A stretch of DNA of 64,000 bases from Mycolicibacterium arabiense (GTDB lineage: Bacteria > Actinomycetota > Actinomycetes > Mycobacteriales > Mycobacteriaceae): the NCBI RefSeq assembly GCF_010731815.2, contig NZ_AP022593.1:4216001-4280000 (forward strand). Reading direction: 5' to 3'. How positions within the stretch are numbered: position 1 is the first letter of the stretch; each line of letters begins with the position of its first letter. Shown here piece after piece: positions 52,633 to 64,000 of this stretch. The notes beneath the pieces are model-generated. The model was not told where the DNA came from. It did no database searches and was given only the letters and a program-made list of their open reading frames with translations. The position numbers and the translations under genes are program-made.

Positions 52633-53715
52633 TCACCTCCTGGTCGACCCGAGCCCCGGCACGATGTCGTCGAGGTCGAATCCCACCGGCTGCTCGAGTT
52701 GCTCGAAGGTGCACGACCGTGGGTCCCGGTCAGGCCGCCACCTGTTGAATTGCGGTAGATGCCGGAATCTTTGGCCCTCCATGTGGTCGTAACGCACCTC
52801 GACGACGCGTTCGGGTCGCAACGGCACGAAGGACAGATCCTTGCAGGCATTCCACCGCGAGCCCGCATTGCGCGGCGTTGGGCTCTCGACCGCATGGCCG
52901 CCCCAGTTCCACGGGTGCTCGTCGAACGGCACTACCAGCGGCTGCAATTCGGCCAACAGCGTGCGCCGGGTGGCCATCGGGAATGCGCCGATGACGCCCA
53001 CGGAGGCGAGGTCGCCTGCGTCGTCGTAGAGCCCCAGCATCAATGAACCCACCGCATCGGCACCCGACTTGTGCAGGCGGTAGCCCGCCACCACGCAGTC
53101 GGCGGTGCGAGCGTGCTTGATCTTGAACATGATTCGCTTGTCGGGCTGATAGGTGATGGTCAGCGGCTTGGCGATGACGCCGTCGAGGCCTGCGCCTTCG
53201 AACTCGTCGAACCAGCGGTGCGCCGTTCCGACATCGGTGGTCACCGGCGTCAGGTGGAACGACGGCCCCGACGCCGCCATCGCCTGCTCGAGCGCTGCCC
53301 GCCGCTCGCCGAACGGCCGCGCCGTGAGGTCCTCATCGCCGATTGCCAGCAGGTCGAACGCGATGAACGCCGCCGGTGTCTTCTCGGCCAGCATGCGCAC
53401 GCGTGACGACGCCGGATGCATCCGCAGTTGCAGCGCGTCGAAGTCGAGACTCTGGGCACCCGCGACCACGATCTCACCGTCGACCACGCAGCGCGGGGGC
53501 AGTTCGGCCAGCGCCGCGGCGACGAGTTCGGGGAAGTAGCGCGTCAGCGGCCGTTCGTTGCGGCTGCCGAACTCCACCTCGTCACCGTCGCGGAAGCAAA
53601 TCGACCGGAACCCGTCCCACTTCGGCTCGTAGGAGAGCGCGGGCGGGCCTGCGGGGATGTGCGGGACCGACTTCGCCAGCATCGGCGACACCGGGGGCAT
53701 GACGGGTAGGTGCAC
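52633..53715 (-). CDS. ligC: ATP-dependent DNA ligase, LigC type
   Basis: This 360-residue ligase starts with GTG 53715 (MHLPVMPPVSPMLAKSV). The adenylated lysine lies in motif I EPKWDGFR, VDGEIVV is motif III, FIAFDLL motif IIIa, GLDGVIAK motif IV and MFKIKHART motif V. A C-terminal OB domain ends with WNACKDLSFVPLRP. No polymerase or nuclease domain is fused, unlike LigD. LigC enzymes serve base-excision and alternative end-joining repair. A second paralogue is divergent, 78-87 bp away. Confidence 0.93.
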   Translation of the reverse strand: MHLPVMPPVSPMLAKSVPHIPAGPPALSYEPKWDGFRSICFRDGDEVEFGSRNERPLTRYFPELVAAALAELPPRCVVDGEIVVAGAQSLDFDALQLRMHPASSRVRMLAEKTPAAFIAFDLLAIGDEDLTARPFGERRAALEQAMAASGPSFHLTPVTTDVGTAHRWFDEFEGAGLDGVIAKPLTITYQPDKRIMFKIKHARTADCVVAGYRLHKSGADAVGSLMLGLYDDAGDLASVGVIGAFPMATRRTLLAELQPLVVPFDEHPWNWGGHAVESPTPRNAGSRWNACKDLSFVPLRPERVVEVRYDHMEGQRFRHLPQFNRWRPDRDPRSCTFEQLEQPVGFDLDDIVPGLGSTRR

Positions 53716-53802
53716 CGGCCCATTGTCGCGCCCTCGTGATGAGTTTCCCCGCGATGGGTAGTCCACCTACCGCGAGCCGACCCGTGAACCAGGATGGACA
53801 CC

Positions 53803-54879
53803 GTGCCCTTCACCGCAGACCTACCGGTCATGCCCCCCGTGGAACCGATGCTGGCCAAGGCCGCTGCCAAGGTGCCCGACGACCCCGGCGTCTGGTCGTA
53901 CGAGCCCAAGTGGGACGGGTTCCGCGCGCTGGTGTTCCGCGACGGCGACGAGGTGATGCTGCAGTCGCGCAACGGCAAGGATCTCGGCCGCTACTTCCCG
54001 GAGCTGCTCAAGTCCCTGCGCGAGGAACTGACGCCCCGCTGCGTCCTCGACGGCGAGATCGTGGTGCCCCGCGAGATCGACGGCCGCACCCGGCTGGACT
54101 GGGAGTCGCTGAGCCAGCGCGTCCACCCAGCCGCAAGCCGGGTGAAGCTGCTGTCACAGCAGACGCCCGCCCACTTCATCGGCTTCGACGCGCTGGCCAC
54201 CGGCGACCGGTCGCTGCTCGCCGAACCGTTCCGGGTGCGACGGGAGGCCCTGGCGGATGCGGTGCACGAGAAGACGTGGTGTCACGTCACCCGCACCACC
54301 GAGGAGGCCGAGCAGGGCACGCACTGGCTGACGACGTTCGAGGGCGCAGGCCTCGACGGCGTGATCGCCAAGCGCCTCGACGGCCGCTACCTACCCGGCA
54401 AGCGCGACATGGTGAAGGTCAAGCACGCCCGCGACGCGGACTGCGTGGCGATCGGCTACCGGATCCACAAGAGCGGCGAGGGCATCGGATCCCTCCTGCT
54501 CGGGCTCTACCGTCCCGACGGTGAACTCCAAATGGTTGGTGGCGCTGCGTCGTTCACCACGAAGGACCGGCTGAAGATGCTGGCCGAACTCGAGCCGTTG
54601 CGTGAGGGCGATCAGGTCAACGATGGCGAGCCGTCGCGCTGGAACTCCGCGGCCGACAAGCGGTGGATACCGATCCGGCCCGAGAAGGTCTGCGAGGTGG
54701 CCTACGACCAGATGGAGGGCGCGGGCAGTGACGGGGAGCGCTTCCGGCATGCCGTGAAGTTCGTCCGCTGGCGCCCCGACCGCGACCCGGCGAGTTGTAC
54801 CTTCGATCAGTTGGACACACCGCTCAACTACGACCTGTTCGACGTGCTGGAAGGCGCGGCCCACGGGGAGAGGGGATAG
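53803..54879 (+). CDS. ligC: ATP-dependent DNA ligase, LigC paralogue
   Basis: This ligase of about 358 residues has motif I EPKWDGFRALVFRDGDE, motif III LDGEIVVPRE, motif IV GLDGVIAKRLDG and motif V MVKVKHARDADC. It ends with an OB domain (WIPIRPEKVCEVAYDQMEG) and FDQLDTPLNYDLFDVL. GTG 53803 is preferred because AGGATGG precedes it; ATG 53794 would add three residues. The PolD-like gene follows after two bases and is surely co-transcribed, so this is the partner ligase of the polymerase. It differs from the divergent paralogue by short insertions. Confidence 0.93.
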   Translation: MPFTADLPVMPPVEPMLAKAAAKVPDDPGVWSYEPKWDGFRALVFRDGDEVMLQSRNGKDLGRYFPELLKSLREELTPRCVLDGEIVVPREIDGRTRLDWESLSQRVHPAASRVKLLSQQTPAHFIGFDALATGDRSLLAEPFRVRREALADAVHEKTWCHVTRTTEEAEQGTHWLTTFEGAGLDGVIAKRLDGRYLPGKRDMVKVKHARDADCVAIGYRIHKSGEGIGSLLLGLYRPDGELQMVGGAASFTTKDRLKMLAELEPLREGDQVNDGEPSRWNSAADKRWIPIRPEKVCEVAYDQMEGAGSDGERFRHAVKFVRWRPDRDPASCTFDQLDTPLNYDLFDVLEGAAHGERG

Positions 54880-54881
54880 GG

Positions 54882-55931
54882 ATGCCCAGTCCTGCAACCG
54901 AATTGGACGTCGACGGCGTGATGGTGCGCCTCACGAATTCGGACAAGCCCTACTTTCCGAAGCTCGGCGCCGCGGGCACCAAGGGCAAGCTCGTCGAGTA
55001 CTACCGCGCCGTCGCCGAACCGATGGTGGCGCTGCTGCGCGACCGTCCGACGCATCTGCAGCGCTTCCCCGACGGCATCGGCGGCGAGGAGATCTACCAG
55101 AAGCGGCTGCCGGTGAAGCGGCCCGACTACCTGGAGGCCTGCACCGTCACGTTCCCCTCGGGCCGCACCGCCGACGCGCTGAAGGTGACGCACCCGGCCG
55201 CCATCGTGTGGGCAGCGCAGATGGGGACCGTGACCCTGCACCCCTGGCAGGTGCGCTGTCCTGACACCGAGCACCCCGACGAACTGCGGATCGACCTCGA
55301 CCCGCAGCCCGGCACGGGTTTCGTCGAGGCCCGCGAGATCGCGGTCGACGTGCTGAAGCCACTGCTCGACGAGCTGGGCCTGGCCGGGTACCCGAAGACC
55401 TCCGGCGGTCGTGGCGTACACGTGTTCATCCGAATCAAGCCCGACTGGGACTTCATTGAAGTCCGGCGGGCGGGCATCGCTCTGGCGCGCGAGGTGGAAC
55501 GGCGGGCGCCCGACGCGGTGACGACGTCGTGGTGGAAGGAGGAGCGGGGGCAGCGGTTGTTCATCGACTACAACCAGAACGCGCGCGACCGGACGTTCGC
55601 GTCGGCGTACTCGGCGCGACGTACCGAACTCGCGACGGTCTCGACGCCGCTGTCGTGGGACGAACTCGCCGACGCCGACCCCGACGACTACACCATCGTC
55701 ACGGTGCCCGACTTCGTGGCGGGTCGGCCCAACCCGTGGGCGGCCATCGAGGACGTGGCCCACTCGATCGACCCGCTGCTGGACATGGTGAAGGCCGACG
55801 AGGAGGAGCGCGGACTGGGCGACCTGCCGTACCCGCCGAGCTATCCGAAGATGCCAGGGGAGCCGCCCCGCGTGCAGCCGAGCAAGAAGGTGGACGCTCA
55901 CTGGGACGCCGATGGCAACGCCGTCAAGTAA
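54882..55931 (+). CDS. LigD-like polymerase/primase (PolD1, Prim-PolC type)
   Basis: This 349-residue archaeo-eukaryotic-primase-fold polymerase is similar to the LigD polymerase domain but stand-alone. RIDLDPQPGTGF supplies the two metal-binding aspartates, TSGGRGVHVFIRI the substrate-binding loop, and FIDYNQNARDRTFASAYSAR the third metal ligand region. The enzyme extends short-gapped or mismatched ends, preferring ribonucleotides, in repair together with LigC. ATG 54882 follows AGGGGATAGGG directly after the ligase gene. Confidence 0.93.
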   Translation: MPSPATELDVDGVMVRLTNSDKPYFPKLGAAGTKGKLVEYYRAVAEPMVALLRDRPTHLQRFPDGIGGEEIYQKRLPVKRPDYLEACTVTFPSGRTADALKVTHPAAIVWAAQMGTVTLHPWQVRCPDTEHPDELRIDLDPQPGTGFVEAREIAVDVLKPLLDELGLAGYPKTSGGRGVHVFIRIKPDWDFIEVRRAGIALAREVERRAPDAVTTSWWKEERGQRLFIDYNQNARDRTFASAYSARRTELATVSTPLSWDELADADPDDYTIVTVPDFVAGRPNPWAAIEDVAHSIDPLLDMVKADEEERGLGDLPYPPSYPKMPGEPPRVQPSKKVDAHWDADGNAVK

Positions 55932-55935
55932 GCGC

Positions 55936-56214
55936 CTAGCGCATCGCCAGGAGCATGCGGTCCGGTGTGCGGGTCATCCACGACTCCGGGACCGTGGCCG
56001 GCTTGCGCCATGACCTCGCGGCAGACCACACGGCCACCGAACTCATCTCGATGACGCCGACCAGCAACAGCGGCCAGAACAGTCCGCCGACGACGGCCAG
56101 AGCAAAGGTTCGTCCCGCCGGGGTACCGGTCTCGCACAGCCGTCGTGCCGCCAGGTAGGCGACAACGGCGCTAACCGTCCACCCACCCAGGTAAGCCAGC
56201 ACCCACGTCGCCAT
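55936..56214 (-). CDS. Small two-helix membrane protein, unknown function
   Basis: This 92-residue protein starts at ATG 56214 after GGGAG (ATG 56265 would add 17 residues). It has two membrane segments, WVLAYLGGWTVSAVVAYLAA and TFALAVVGGLFWPLLLVGVIEM, followed by a basic tail. It has no recognised family. It is convergent with the polymerase gene, leaving only four bases between stops. Confidence 0.6.
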   Translation of the reverse strand: MATWVLAYLGGWTVSAVVAYLAARRLCETGTPAGRTFALAVVGGLFWPLLLVGVIEMSSVAVWSAARSWRKPATVPESWMTRTPDRMLLAMR

Positions 56215-56347
56215 CAAGACCCAACTCCCTTGCCGAGTGATCTCCGTCTCATGCAATGTAACCACGGCTCAGAGGGGCAACAAGCACCTTCCCTCGCCCG
56301 GCGGGGCATCTCCGGCGCTGGCAAACGCCCTGGCTACGGGCTATTCG

Positions 56348-57412
56348 TTAGCTGCTGGCAACCACGCCGCGGGGCAGTGTCAGGGGCAGATCGTTGTAGG
56401 TCGCGATGCCCGGCTCGGCGGCCACGACGGCGGAGATGGCGTTGATCGCCGGCATCGCCGTCATGATGTGGCCCAGCACCATGAACTCCTCGAGCGTCGT
56501 CGCCTCGAAGTCCGGGGGAGGAAGGAAGCTGATGACGTTCTTCACCGTCGGCCTGCCGTCGACCTGGAGCACCCAGCCGTCCTGCTCGATCTTCCAGTCC
56601 GGCTCGAGCGTCTGACCCTTCCGCCAGCGAACGTTGATCTCGACGACGGTCTTACCAGCGAGGATGCCCTTCCAGCTGGCGTACACCCCGGCGACGCAGC
56701 CCGCGGGAATCGTCCAGGAGCCCAAATCGAGGTCGGCGGTGGTCTGCGCGTACTCGGCATCGCAGCGCACTTCGTCGAGTTCGACGCCGAGCGCATCACC
56801 GATCAGACGTACTGCCTCGCCGAATACGCCGGTGCCCTGAGTCGTCATCGTCAGCAGATCGGGATCGTCGATCGGCCTGCCGAAGCCGACTGGCTTCTCG
56901 GTGGCGGGCGAATCGTAGAAGGTGGTGTCGGCTGCTTCGTCGATCGTCACCTTGTCGACCCGGTCGCAGATACTTGCCGTCAGAATCGCCAGCAAGTTGA
57001 TGTAGCCGGGGCTGATTCCCGACCCGAACATGGTCGAGCCCCCGCGTGCGCAGGCCTCGGCGATGCGATCGCGACCCTCGCCCTGGTTGTGTCCGGTGAT
57101 GAACGAGGCCGTCGCGACGACGTTGACGCCTGCGGACAGGATCTTCACCAACTCGTCGACGTCGATCCACATCGGGTTGTAGACCACGCAGTCGGGCTGC
57201 AGTTTCAGCAACGCATCCACGTCGTTGGTCGCCGCGACGCCCAGCGGCTCTATGCCTGCCAGTTCGCCGGCGTCGCGGCCGACCTTGTCCTGCGACCACG
57301 CGTAGAGACCGACGAGTTCGAGGCCCGGGTTGGCGGCGATCGCCGCGACGGAACTCTTGCCGACGTTGCCCGTCGTCCATTGGACGACGCGGAGGGGAGT
57401 GTTGTTTGGCAC
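56348..57412 (-). CDS. DapB-like NAD(P)-dependent dehydrogenase family protein
   Basis: This 354-residue protein has an N-terminal Rossmann fold (RVVQWTTGNVGKSSVAAIAANPGLELVGLYAWS) and a middle CVVYNPMWIDVDELVKILSAG. The C-terminal domain is related to 2,4-diaminopentanoate dehydrogenase/dihydrodipicolinate-reductase-like proteins (GSGISPGYINLLAI). These are often annotated as NAD(P)H-dependent amine dehydrogenases. The start is GTG 57412. The substrate is unknown, and the gene stands alone between a membrane protein and a protease. Confidence 0.8.
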   Translation of the reverse strand: MPNNTPLRVVQWTTGNVGKSSVAAIAANPGLELVGLYAWSQDKVGRDAGELAGIEPLGVAATNDVDALLKLQPDCVVYNPMWIDVDELVKILSAGVNVVATASFITGHNQGEGRDRIAEACARGGSTMFGSGISPGYINLLAILTASICDRVDKVTIDEAADTTFYDSPATEKPVGFGRPIDDPDLLTMTTQGTGVFGEAVRLIGDALGVELDEVRCDAEYAQTTADLDLGSWTIPAGCVAGVYASWKGILAGKTVVEINVRWRKGQTLEPDWKIEQDGWVLQVDGRPTVKNVISFLPPPDFEATTLEEFMVLGHIMTAMPAINAISAVVAAEPGIATYNDLPLTLPRGVVASS

Positions 57413-57478
57413 TCGCTCAGCATAGGGACGCGGCGCTTCCAGAACCGGGAATCCGCGAGATCGTCGAACCGGGCCAGA

Positions 57479-58495
57479 CTACGAGGTGAGCGTCGCCTTG
57501 CCGTTGATCTGCTGACCCGCCCGGTCGATCCACACCAGGTCGACGACGTCGCCCGGGTAGTGCCGATCGAGCACGTTGGTCAGCGTCGTCGCGGAGTCGA
57601 CGGGCGCGCCGTCGAGGCTGATCAGCACGTCGCCGTTCTGCAGTCCGGCCGCCTGGGCGGGTCCGCCGGGGATGACCTCGCGCACGATCACGCCATTCAC
57701 CGACGGATCCTGATCGCCGGTGCTGACGCCGACGCCCAGCAGTGTCGGGCGCCCGATGTGGATGCTGTCGGAGCGCACGCCCGCCCTGATCTGACCGGCC
57801 GTCGCGAGCGCGTCGTTGATCGGGATCGCGAAACCGGCGCCGCCCGGGCCCATCCGGAAGTTCACGGTCGCGGCGGTCGTCACGCCGACCACGCGGCCCG
57901 ACGAGTCGACCACCGGTCCGCCCGAGTCGCCCGCCCGCACGGGGGCCGCGAACTCGATCAACCCGGTCATCTGCTCGAAACTGCCGGTGAGTTCGTCCTT
58001 TGCACTGATCGAGCGGCCGAACCCCGTGATGGTGCCTGCCTCGTTGGTCAGCGGGCCGCCGCTGCCGCGGGCATTGCCCAGCGCGACGACGGGTTCGCCC
58101 TCTCGCAGCGCCGACGAGTCACCGATGGCCGCAGTGGGCAGGCCGCCCGCGCCACGCAGCTGCAGGACGGCGATGTCCCTGGTCCTGTCGTAGCCGACCA
58201 GGTCAGCGGTGAACGACCGGCCGGCGACCGTTGCCGTGATGGTGTCCGCACCGGCGACGACGTGGTAGTTCGTCACGACCGCACCGTTCGGGTCGATGAC
58301 GAAACCGGTTCCCGAGCCGATCGCCCCTTGGTACTCGATGGTGGTGTCGATGCGGACCGTCGCAGGCTCTACGGCCCGGATGGCCGAAGTGAGGTCTGCC
58401 GGTTCCGCGTTGGCCGCCGTCGGTGCCACCAGCGACAAGGTCATCGCCAACAGTGCACCGAGGACGAGCTGCCATCGGAAGAGAATTCTGGTCAT
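57479..58495 (-). CDS. Secreted trypsin-like serine protease with PDZ domain (PepA-like)
   Basis: This 338-residue protein has a signal peptide (MTRILFRWQLVLGALLAM, cleaved after ANA). The trypsin-like domain has the catalytic His in VVTNYHVVAG, Asp in RTRDIAVLQL and Ser in VRAGDSGGPVV. A C-terminal PDZ domain (about 240-335) carries VIVREVIPGGPAQAAGLQNGD. Length and layout match the secreted mycobacterial PepA-type protease rather than membrane-bound HtrA. It is probably active in envelope protein quality control. Confidence 0.9.
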   Translation of the reverse strand: MTRILFRWQLVLGALLAMTLSLVAPTAANAEPADLTSAIRAVEPATVRIDTTIEYQGAIGSGTGFVIDPNGAVVTNYHVVAGADTITATVAGRSFTADLVGYDRTRDIAVLQLRGAGGLPTAAIGDSSALREGEPVVALGNARGSGGPLTNEAGTITGFGRSISAKDELTGSFEQMTGLIEFAAPVRAGDSGGPVVDSSGRVVGVTTAATVNFRMGPGGAGFAIPINDALATAGQIRAGVRSDSIHIGRPTLLGVGVSTGDQDPSVNGVIVREVIPGGPAQAAGLQNGDVLISLDGAPVDSATTLTNVLDRHYPGDVVDLVWIDRAGQQINGKATLTS

Positions 58496-58580
58496 GCGCC
58501 GCCTTACGACTCGCTGGATCCCGCGCTTACTCCATGGTGGGGGCAGCACGGCCAGCTGTCGACGCGGGCGTCTCGGCTGG

Positions 58581-61080
<2,500 letters not shown>

Positions 61081-61117
61081 GTTCCGGCTCGTCGGCCATT
61101 CTCGGTAGCCTGCTTCC

Positions 61118-63139
61118 GTGGCTCTCTACCGGAAGTACCGACCCTCCTCCTTCGCCGAAGTGGTGGGGCAGGAACACGTCACCGAGCCACTGTCCAATGC
61201 GCTGAACTCGGGGCGCATCAACCACGCCTACCTGTTCTCCGGTCCGCGAGGCTGCGGCAAGACGTCGTCGGCGCGCATCATGGCCCGCTCGCTGAACTGC
61301 GAGCAGGGGCCGACGCCGACGCCCTGTGGCGTGTGCGATTCGTGCGTGGCACTGGCCCCCAACGGGCCGGGCAACCTGGACGTGACCGAACTCGACGCGG
61401 CCAGCCACAACGGTGTCGACGACGCGCGTGAACTCCGCGACCGCGCGTTCTACGCCCCCGCGCAGTCGCGCTACCGCATCTTCATCATCGACGAGGCGCA
61501 CATGGTCACGCCTCAGGCGTTCAACGCGCTGCTCAAGATCGTCGAGGAGCCGCCGGAACACCTCATCTTCGTGTTCGCGACCACCGAGCCCGAGAAGGTG
61601 CTCACGACGATCCGGTCGCGCACCCACCACTACCCGTTTCGGCTGCTGGCGCCCAAGACGATGCGCGGCCTGGTCGAGCAGATCTGCGAGCGCGAGGGCG
61701 TCGTCGTCGACGATGCGGTGTTCCCTCTGGTGATCCGGGCAGGCGGCGGCTCACCCCGCGACACCCTGTCGGTATTGGACCAGCTGCTCGCAGGCGCCGA
61801 CGGCAACCGGGTCGACTACCCGAGTGCGCTGTCGCTGCTGGGCGCCACGGACATGGCGCTGATCGACGACGCCGTCGACGCGCTGGCGGCCGGGGATGCG
61901 GCTGGGCTGTTCGGCGCCGTCGAGGCCGTGATCGACGCGGGGCACGACCCGCGGCGCTTCGGCACCGACCTGCTCGAGCGGTTCCGCGACCTGATCGTCC
62001 TGCAGGCCGTGCCCGATGCCGCTGCCCGCGGCGTGGTCGACGCTCCCGCCGACGTCCTCGAGCGCATGCGGGGTCAGGCCGAGCGGCTCGGCACCGCGAC
62101 ACTGACCCGCTACGCCGAGGTGGTGCACGCCGGTCTCGGCGAGATGCGTGGCGCCACCGCACCGCGACTGCTGCTGGAAGTGGTGTGCGCGCGGCTGCTG
62201 CTGCCGTCAGCCAGCGACACGGAATCGGCACTGCTGCAACGCATCGAGCGCATCGAGACCCGTTTGGACGTCTCGATCCCCGCCGACGAGGCAGCGCAGT
62301 CCGGCTCGGGCGGATCGACACTCGGTGCGCCCGCCAGGCAGTACGCCCGGCGCAGTAATCAGGCACCCGCTGCGGCGACTCCTACGGCAGCGGCACCCGC
62401 CGCCTCGGCGCCCACGCCCGCTCCGACCCGCGCACCCGCCGCAGCTGCGCCGCTGCCTCCACCTCCGGTGCGGCAGTCCGCGGCAGCGCGACAGGTCGCC
62501 GAACCCACGCCACCCGCGCCGCCGCAGCCGGCCGCACCGCCGCCCGCGCCCGAACCCGTCCGGCCCGAACCGGCCGCGCCGCCGCAGCCCGTCGCGCGGC
62601 CGGAACCCCCAGCTCGACCGGAACCCCCAGCTCGACCGGAACCGGTGGCCGCCACCCCGCCGCCGCAGGCGGAGGCACCCACGGCCGGGCAGCCCGATGC
62701 CGCCGCGGTGCGCAACCTGTGGTCGACGGTGCGCGAGAAGGTCCGGGAGCGTCGTCGCACCACCGACGTGATGCTCGACGGCGCAATAGTGGTCGCGGTC
62801 GAGCGTGACACCCTGGTGCTCAACCACGTGTCGGCGCCGCTGGCCAAGCGCATCAACGAAGCCCGCAACGTCGAGATCATCCGCGAGGCGCTCAAGGACG
62901 CACTCGGCGTGAACTGGAACGTCCGGTGCGAGGCCGGCGCTCCCTCGGCGGCGAGTCCGAACCAGCAGCGGGCGCAGTCCGAACCATCGGCTGCCTTCGA
63001 GCCGCCGCCCGACGACGTCGAGAGCATGCTCGCCGAGGCGCAGAGCGAGAACCCCGCACCACGGCGCGATCCAGAGGAGGTGGCGCTGGAGCTGCTGCAG
63101 ACCGAGCTGGGCGCCCGGCGGATCGAGGACGCCGGCTAG
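61118..63139 (+). CDS. dnaX: DNA polymerase III subunit gamma/tau
   Basis: This 673-residue clamp-loader ATPase has YRKYRPSSFAEVVGQEHV, Walker A GPRGCGKTSSARI and a zinc module CEQGPTPTPCGVCDSC. DEAHMV is Walker B, FVFATTEPEKVLTTIRSR the sensor/arginine-finger (SRC-like) region, and an all-helical domain III follows. A Pro/Ala-rich linker (about 410-525) precedes the tau C-terminal domain, which would bind polymerase and DnaB. GTG 61118 is the start. The linker contains an 18-bp tandem DNA repeat. The stop overlaps the convergent methyltransferase gene by four bases. Confidence 0.96.
   Translation: MALYRKYRPSSFAEVVGQEHVTEPLSNALNSGRINHAYLFSGPRGCGKTSSARIMARSLNCEQGPTPTPCGVCDSCVALAPNGPGNLDVTELDAASHNGVDDARELRDRAFYAPAQSRYRIFIIDEAHMVTPQAFNALLKIVEEPPEHLIFVFATTEPEKVLTTIRSRTHHYPFRLLAPKTMRGLVEQICEREGVVVDDAVFPLVIRAGGGSPRDTLSVLDQLLAGADGNRVDYPSALSLLGATDMALIDDAVDALAAGDAAGLFGAVEAVIDAGHDPRRFGTDLLERFRDLIVLQAVPDAAARGVVDAPADVLERMRGQAERLGTATLTRYAEVVHAGLGEMRGATAPRLLLEVVCARLLLPSASDTESALLQRIERIETRLDVSIPADEAAQSGSGGSTLGAPARQYARRSNQAPAAATPTAAAPAASAPTPAPTRAPAAAAPLPPPPVRQSAAARQVAEPTPPAPPQPAAPPPAPEPVRPEPAAPPQPVARPEPPARPEPPARPEPVAATPPPQAEAPTAGQPDAAAVRNLWSTVREKVRERRRTTDVMLDGAIVVAVERDTLVLNHVSAPLAKRINEARNVEIIREALKDALGVNWNVRCEAGAPSAASPNQQRAQSEPSAAFEPPPDDVESMLAEAQSENPAPRRDPEEVALELLQTELGARRIEDAG
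62601..62642 (+). repeat. 18-bp tandem repeat in the dnaX linker
   Basis: CGGAACCCCCAGCTCGAC occurs twice head to tail (62601-62618, 62619-62636), followed by CGGAAC. It encodes repeated PARPEP units in the proline-rich linker and is a likely site of length variation. Confidence 0.85.
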
Positions 63140-64000
63140 GGCGTCCACCACGGGCGCAGCGGCAGTCCGCCGTCGCCGCCGTGCTCGTCGAGCTTCACCG
63201 CCAGAATCTGGTGCAGCTGAATCATGTTGACCTCGAAGCCCAGTCGCGACCCGGCCATGTATAGGCCCCACACCTTCGCGGTGGGCAACCCGACCTCGGC
63301 AACGGCGGCGTCCCAGTTGTCGACCAGGTTCGCGCACCAGTCGCGCAACGTCATCGCATAGTGGTGCCGCAGGTTCTCCTCGTGAAGGACCTCCAGTCCG
63401 ACGTCTTGCGCCTCGGCGATGACGCGACCCGACCCGGTCAGCTCCCCATCGGGGAACACGTAGCGGTCGATGAAGCCGTGGGCGTGCGCACCGGACCGAT
63501 TGTCGGAGCGGGTGATGCAGTGGTTGAGCAGCAGCCCGCCATGGCGCAGCTTCGACTCGAGAAAGCCGAAGTATGCCGGATAGTTCTGCAAGCCAATGTG
63601 TTCGGTCAGGCCGATCGACGACACCGCGTCGAACCCGATCTCACGGATGTCGCGATAGTCACCGTGGCGAACCTCGGCGAGGTCGCTCAACCCCTCCTCG
63701 GCGATGGCCTTCTGCGCCCACAGTGCCTGCTCCTTGGACAGCGTCACGCCGATGGCGTTGACGCCGTGCCGTGCGGCGTAGCGGACCATGCTGCCCCAGC
63801 CGCAACCGACGTCGAGCAGACGGTCGCCAGGCCGAAGCCGCAGCTTCTCGAACACCAGGCGGTACTTGTTGTCCTGCGCCTCTTCGAGCGTCGAGTCGGC
63901 ATCGGCGTAGCAGGCGCACGTGTAGGTCATCGACGGTCCGAGTACGTACTCGTAGAACTCGTTCGACACGTCGTAGTGGTGGTGAATTGCCTCGGCGTCG
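63136..64000 (-). CDS. Cyclopropane-fatty-acid-synthase-like SAM methyltransferase, 5' end outside window
   Basis: The reading frame is open to the window edge (text DAEAIHHHYDVSNEFY...), so the N-terminus is missing. The SAM-binding motif I is LLDVGCGWGSMVRYAA. GVTLSKEQALWA, SSIGLTEHIG and the late LRHHYAMTLRDW and YMAGSRLGFE are typical of CFA/mycolic acid modification enzymes. These add methylene or methyl groups to unsaturated acyl chains. The position next to dnaX corresponds to Rv3720. No encapsulating operon partners are visible. Confidence 0.92.
   Translation of the reverse strand, partial: DAEAIHHHYDVSNEFYEYVLGPSMTYTCACYADADSTLEEAQDNKYRLVFEKLRLRPGDRLLDVGCGWGSMVRYAARHGVNAIGVTLSKEQALWAQKAIAEEGLSDLAEVRHGDYRDIREIGFDAVSSIGLTEHIGLQNYPAYFGFLESKLRHGGLLLNHCITRSDNRSGAHAHGFIDRYVFPDGELTGSGRVIAEAQDVGLEVLHEENLRHHYAMTLRDWCANLVDNWDAAVAEVGLPTAKVWGLYMAGSRLGFEVNMIQLHQILAVKLDEHGGDGGLPLRPWWTP

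Overview
The window is very GC-rich, densely coded actinobacterial DNA. It looks like a rapidly growing Mycobacterium (Mycolicibacterium). The evidence is lineage-typical genes: an MmpS/MmpL pair with a TetR regulator, a 19-kDa (LpqH-like) lipoprotein, PE-PPE-type secreted hydrolases, two LigC-type DNA ligases beside a LigD-like polymerase, and at the right end the block LucA-like protein / tRNA-Ser / SRP RNA / aspartate aminotransferase / dnaX / cyclopropane-fatty-acid-synthase-like enzyme. That block has the order I remember for Rv3720-Rv3723 of M. tuberculosis.

Layout. (1) 1-11.0 kb, all minus strand: a complete-looking Wzx/Wzy-type exopolysaccharide locus (initiating sugar-phosphate transferase, polymerase/ligase, two glycosyltransferases, flippase, glycoside hydrolase, Wzz-like protein, third glycosyltransferase, acyltransferase cut by the window edge). 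(2) 11-24.5 kb: GAF protein, secreted hydrolases, two regulator/SDR divergent pairs, ferritin-like protein, a flavin-free-type methylenetetrahydrofolate reductase homologue, GNAT, lipoprotein. (3) 24.5-33.9 kb: tgt, P450 and CoA-transferase in an apparent operon; a flavin amine oxidase flanked by inverted repeats; an amino-acid ABC transporter whose permease is fused to two near-identical substrate-binding domains; gluQ. (4) 33.9-48.5 kb: a bacterial microcompartment locus of the RMM (Rhodococcus and Mycobacterium Microcompartment, aminopropanol) type, with a divergent arm carrying a permease, a fused B12-dependent diol dehydratase, its small subunit and its reactivase. (5) 48.5-52.6 kb: MmpL/MmpS/TetR. 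(6) 52.6-64 kb: LigC pair and PolD, small membrane protein, NAD(P)-binding oxidoreductase, HtrA-like protease, and the LucA-to-dnaX block.

How it works together. In the RMM arm, 1-amino-2-propanol would be phosphorylated by the APH-type kinase, deaminated by the PLP class-III enzyme acting as a phospho-lyase to propionaldehyde, and oxidised by the CoA-acylating aldehyde dehydrogenase inside a shell of one BMC-H, two BMC-T and one BMC-P protein. The SDR would interconvert aminopropanol and aminoacetone. The divergent arm adds a second chemical route to the same aldehyde: 1,2-propanediol dehydration. Palindromes of the form TGGT-N3-ACCA lie in front of the GntR gene and across the divergent promoter, one exactly between a TTGACA -35 and a TAGGGT -10. 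This suggests both arms are controlled by the local GntR/HutC regulator. That two-entry, jointly controlled microcompartment is the most interesting system here.
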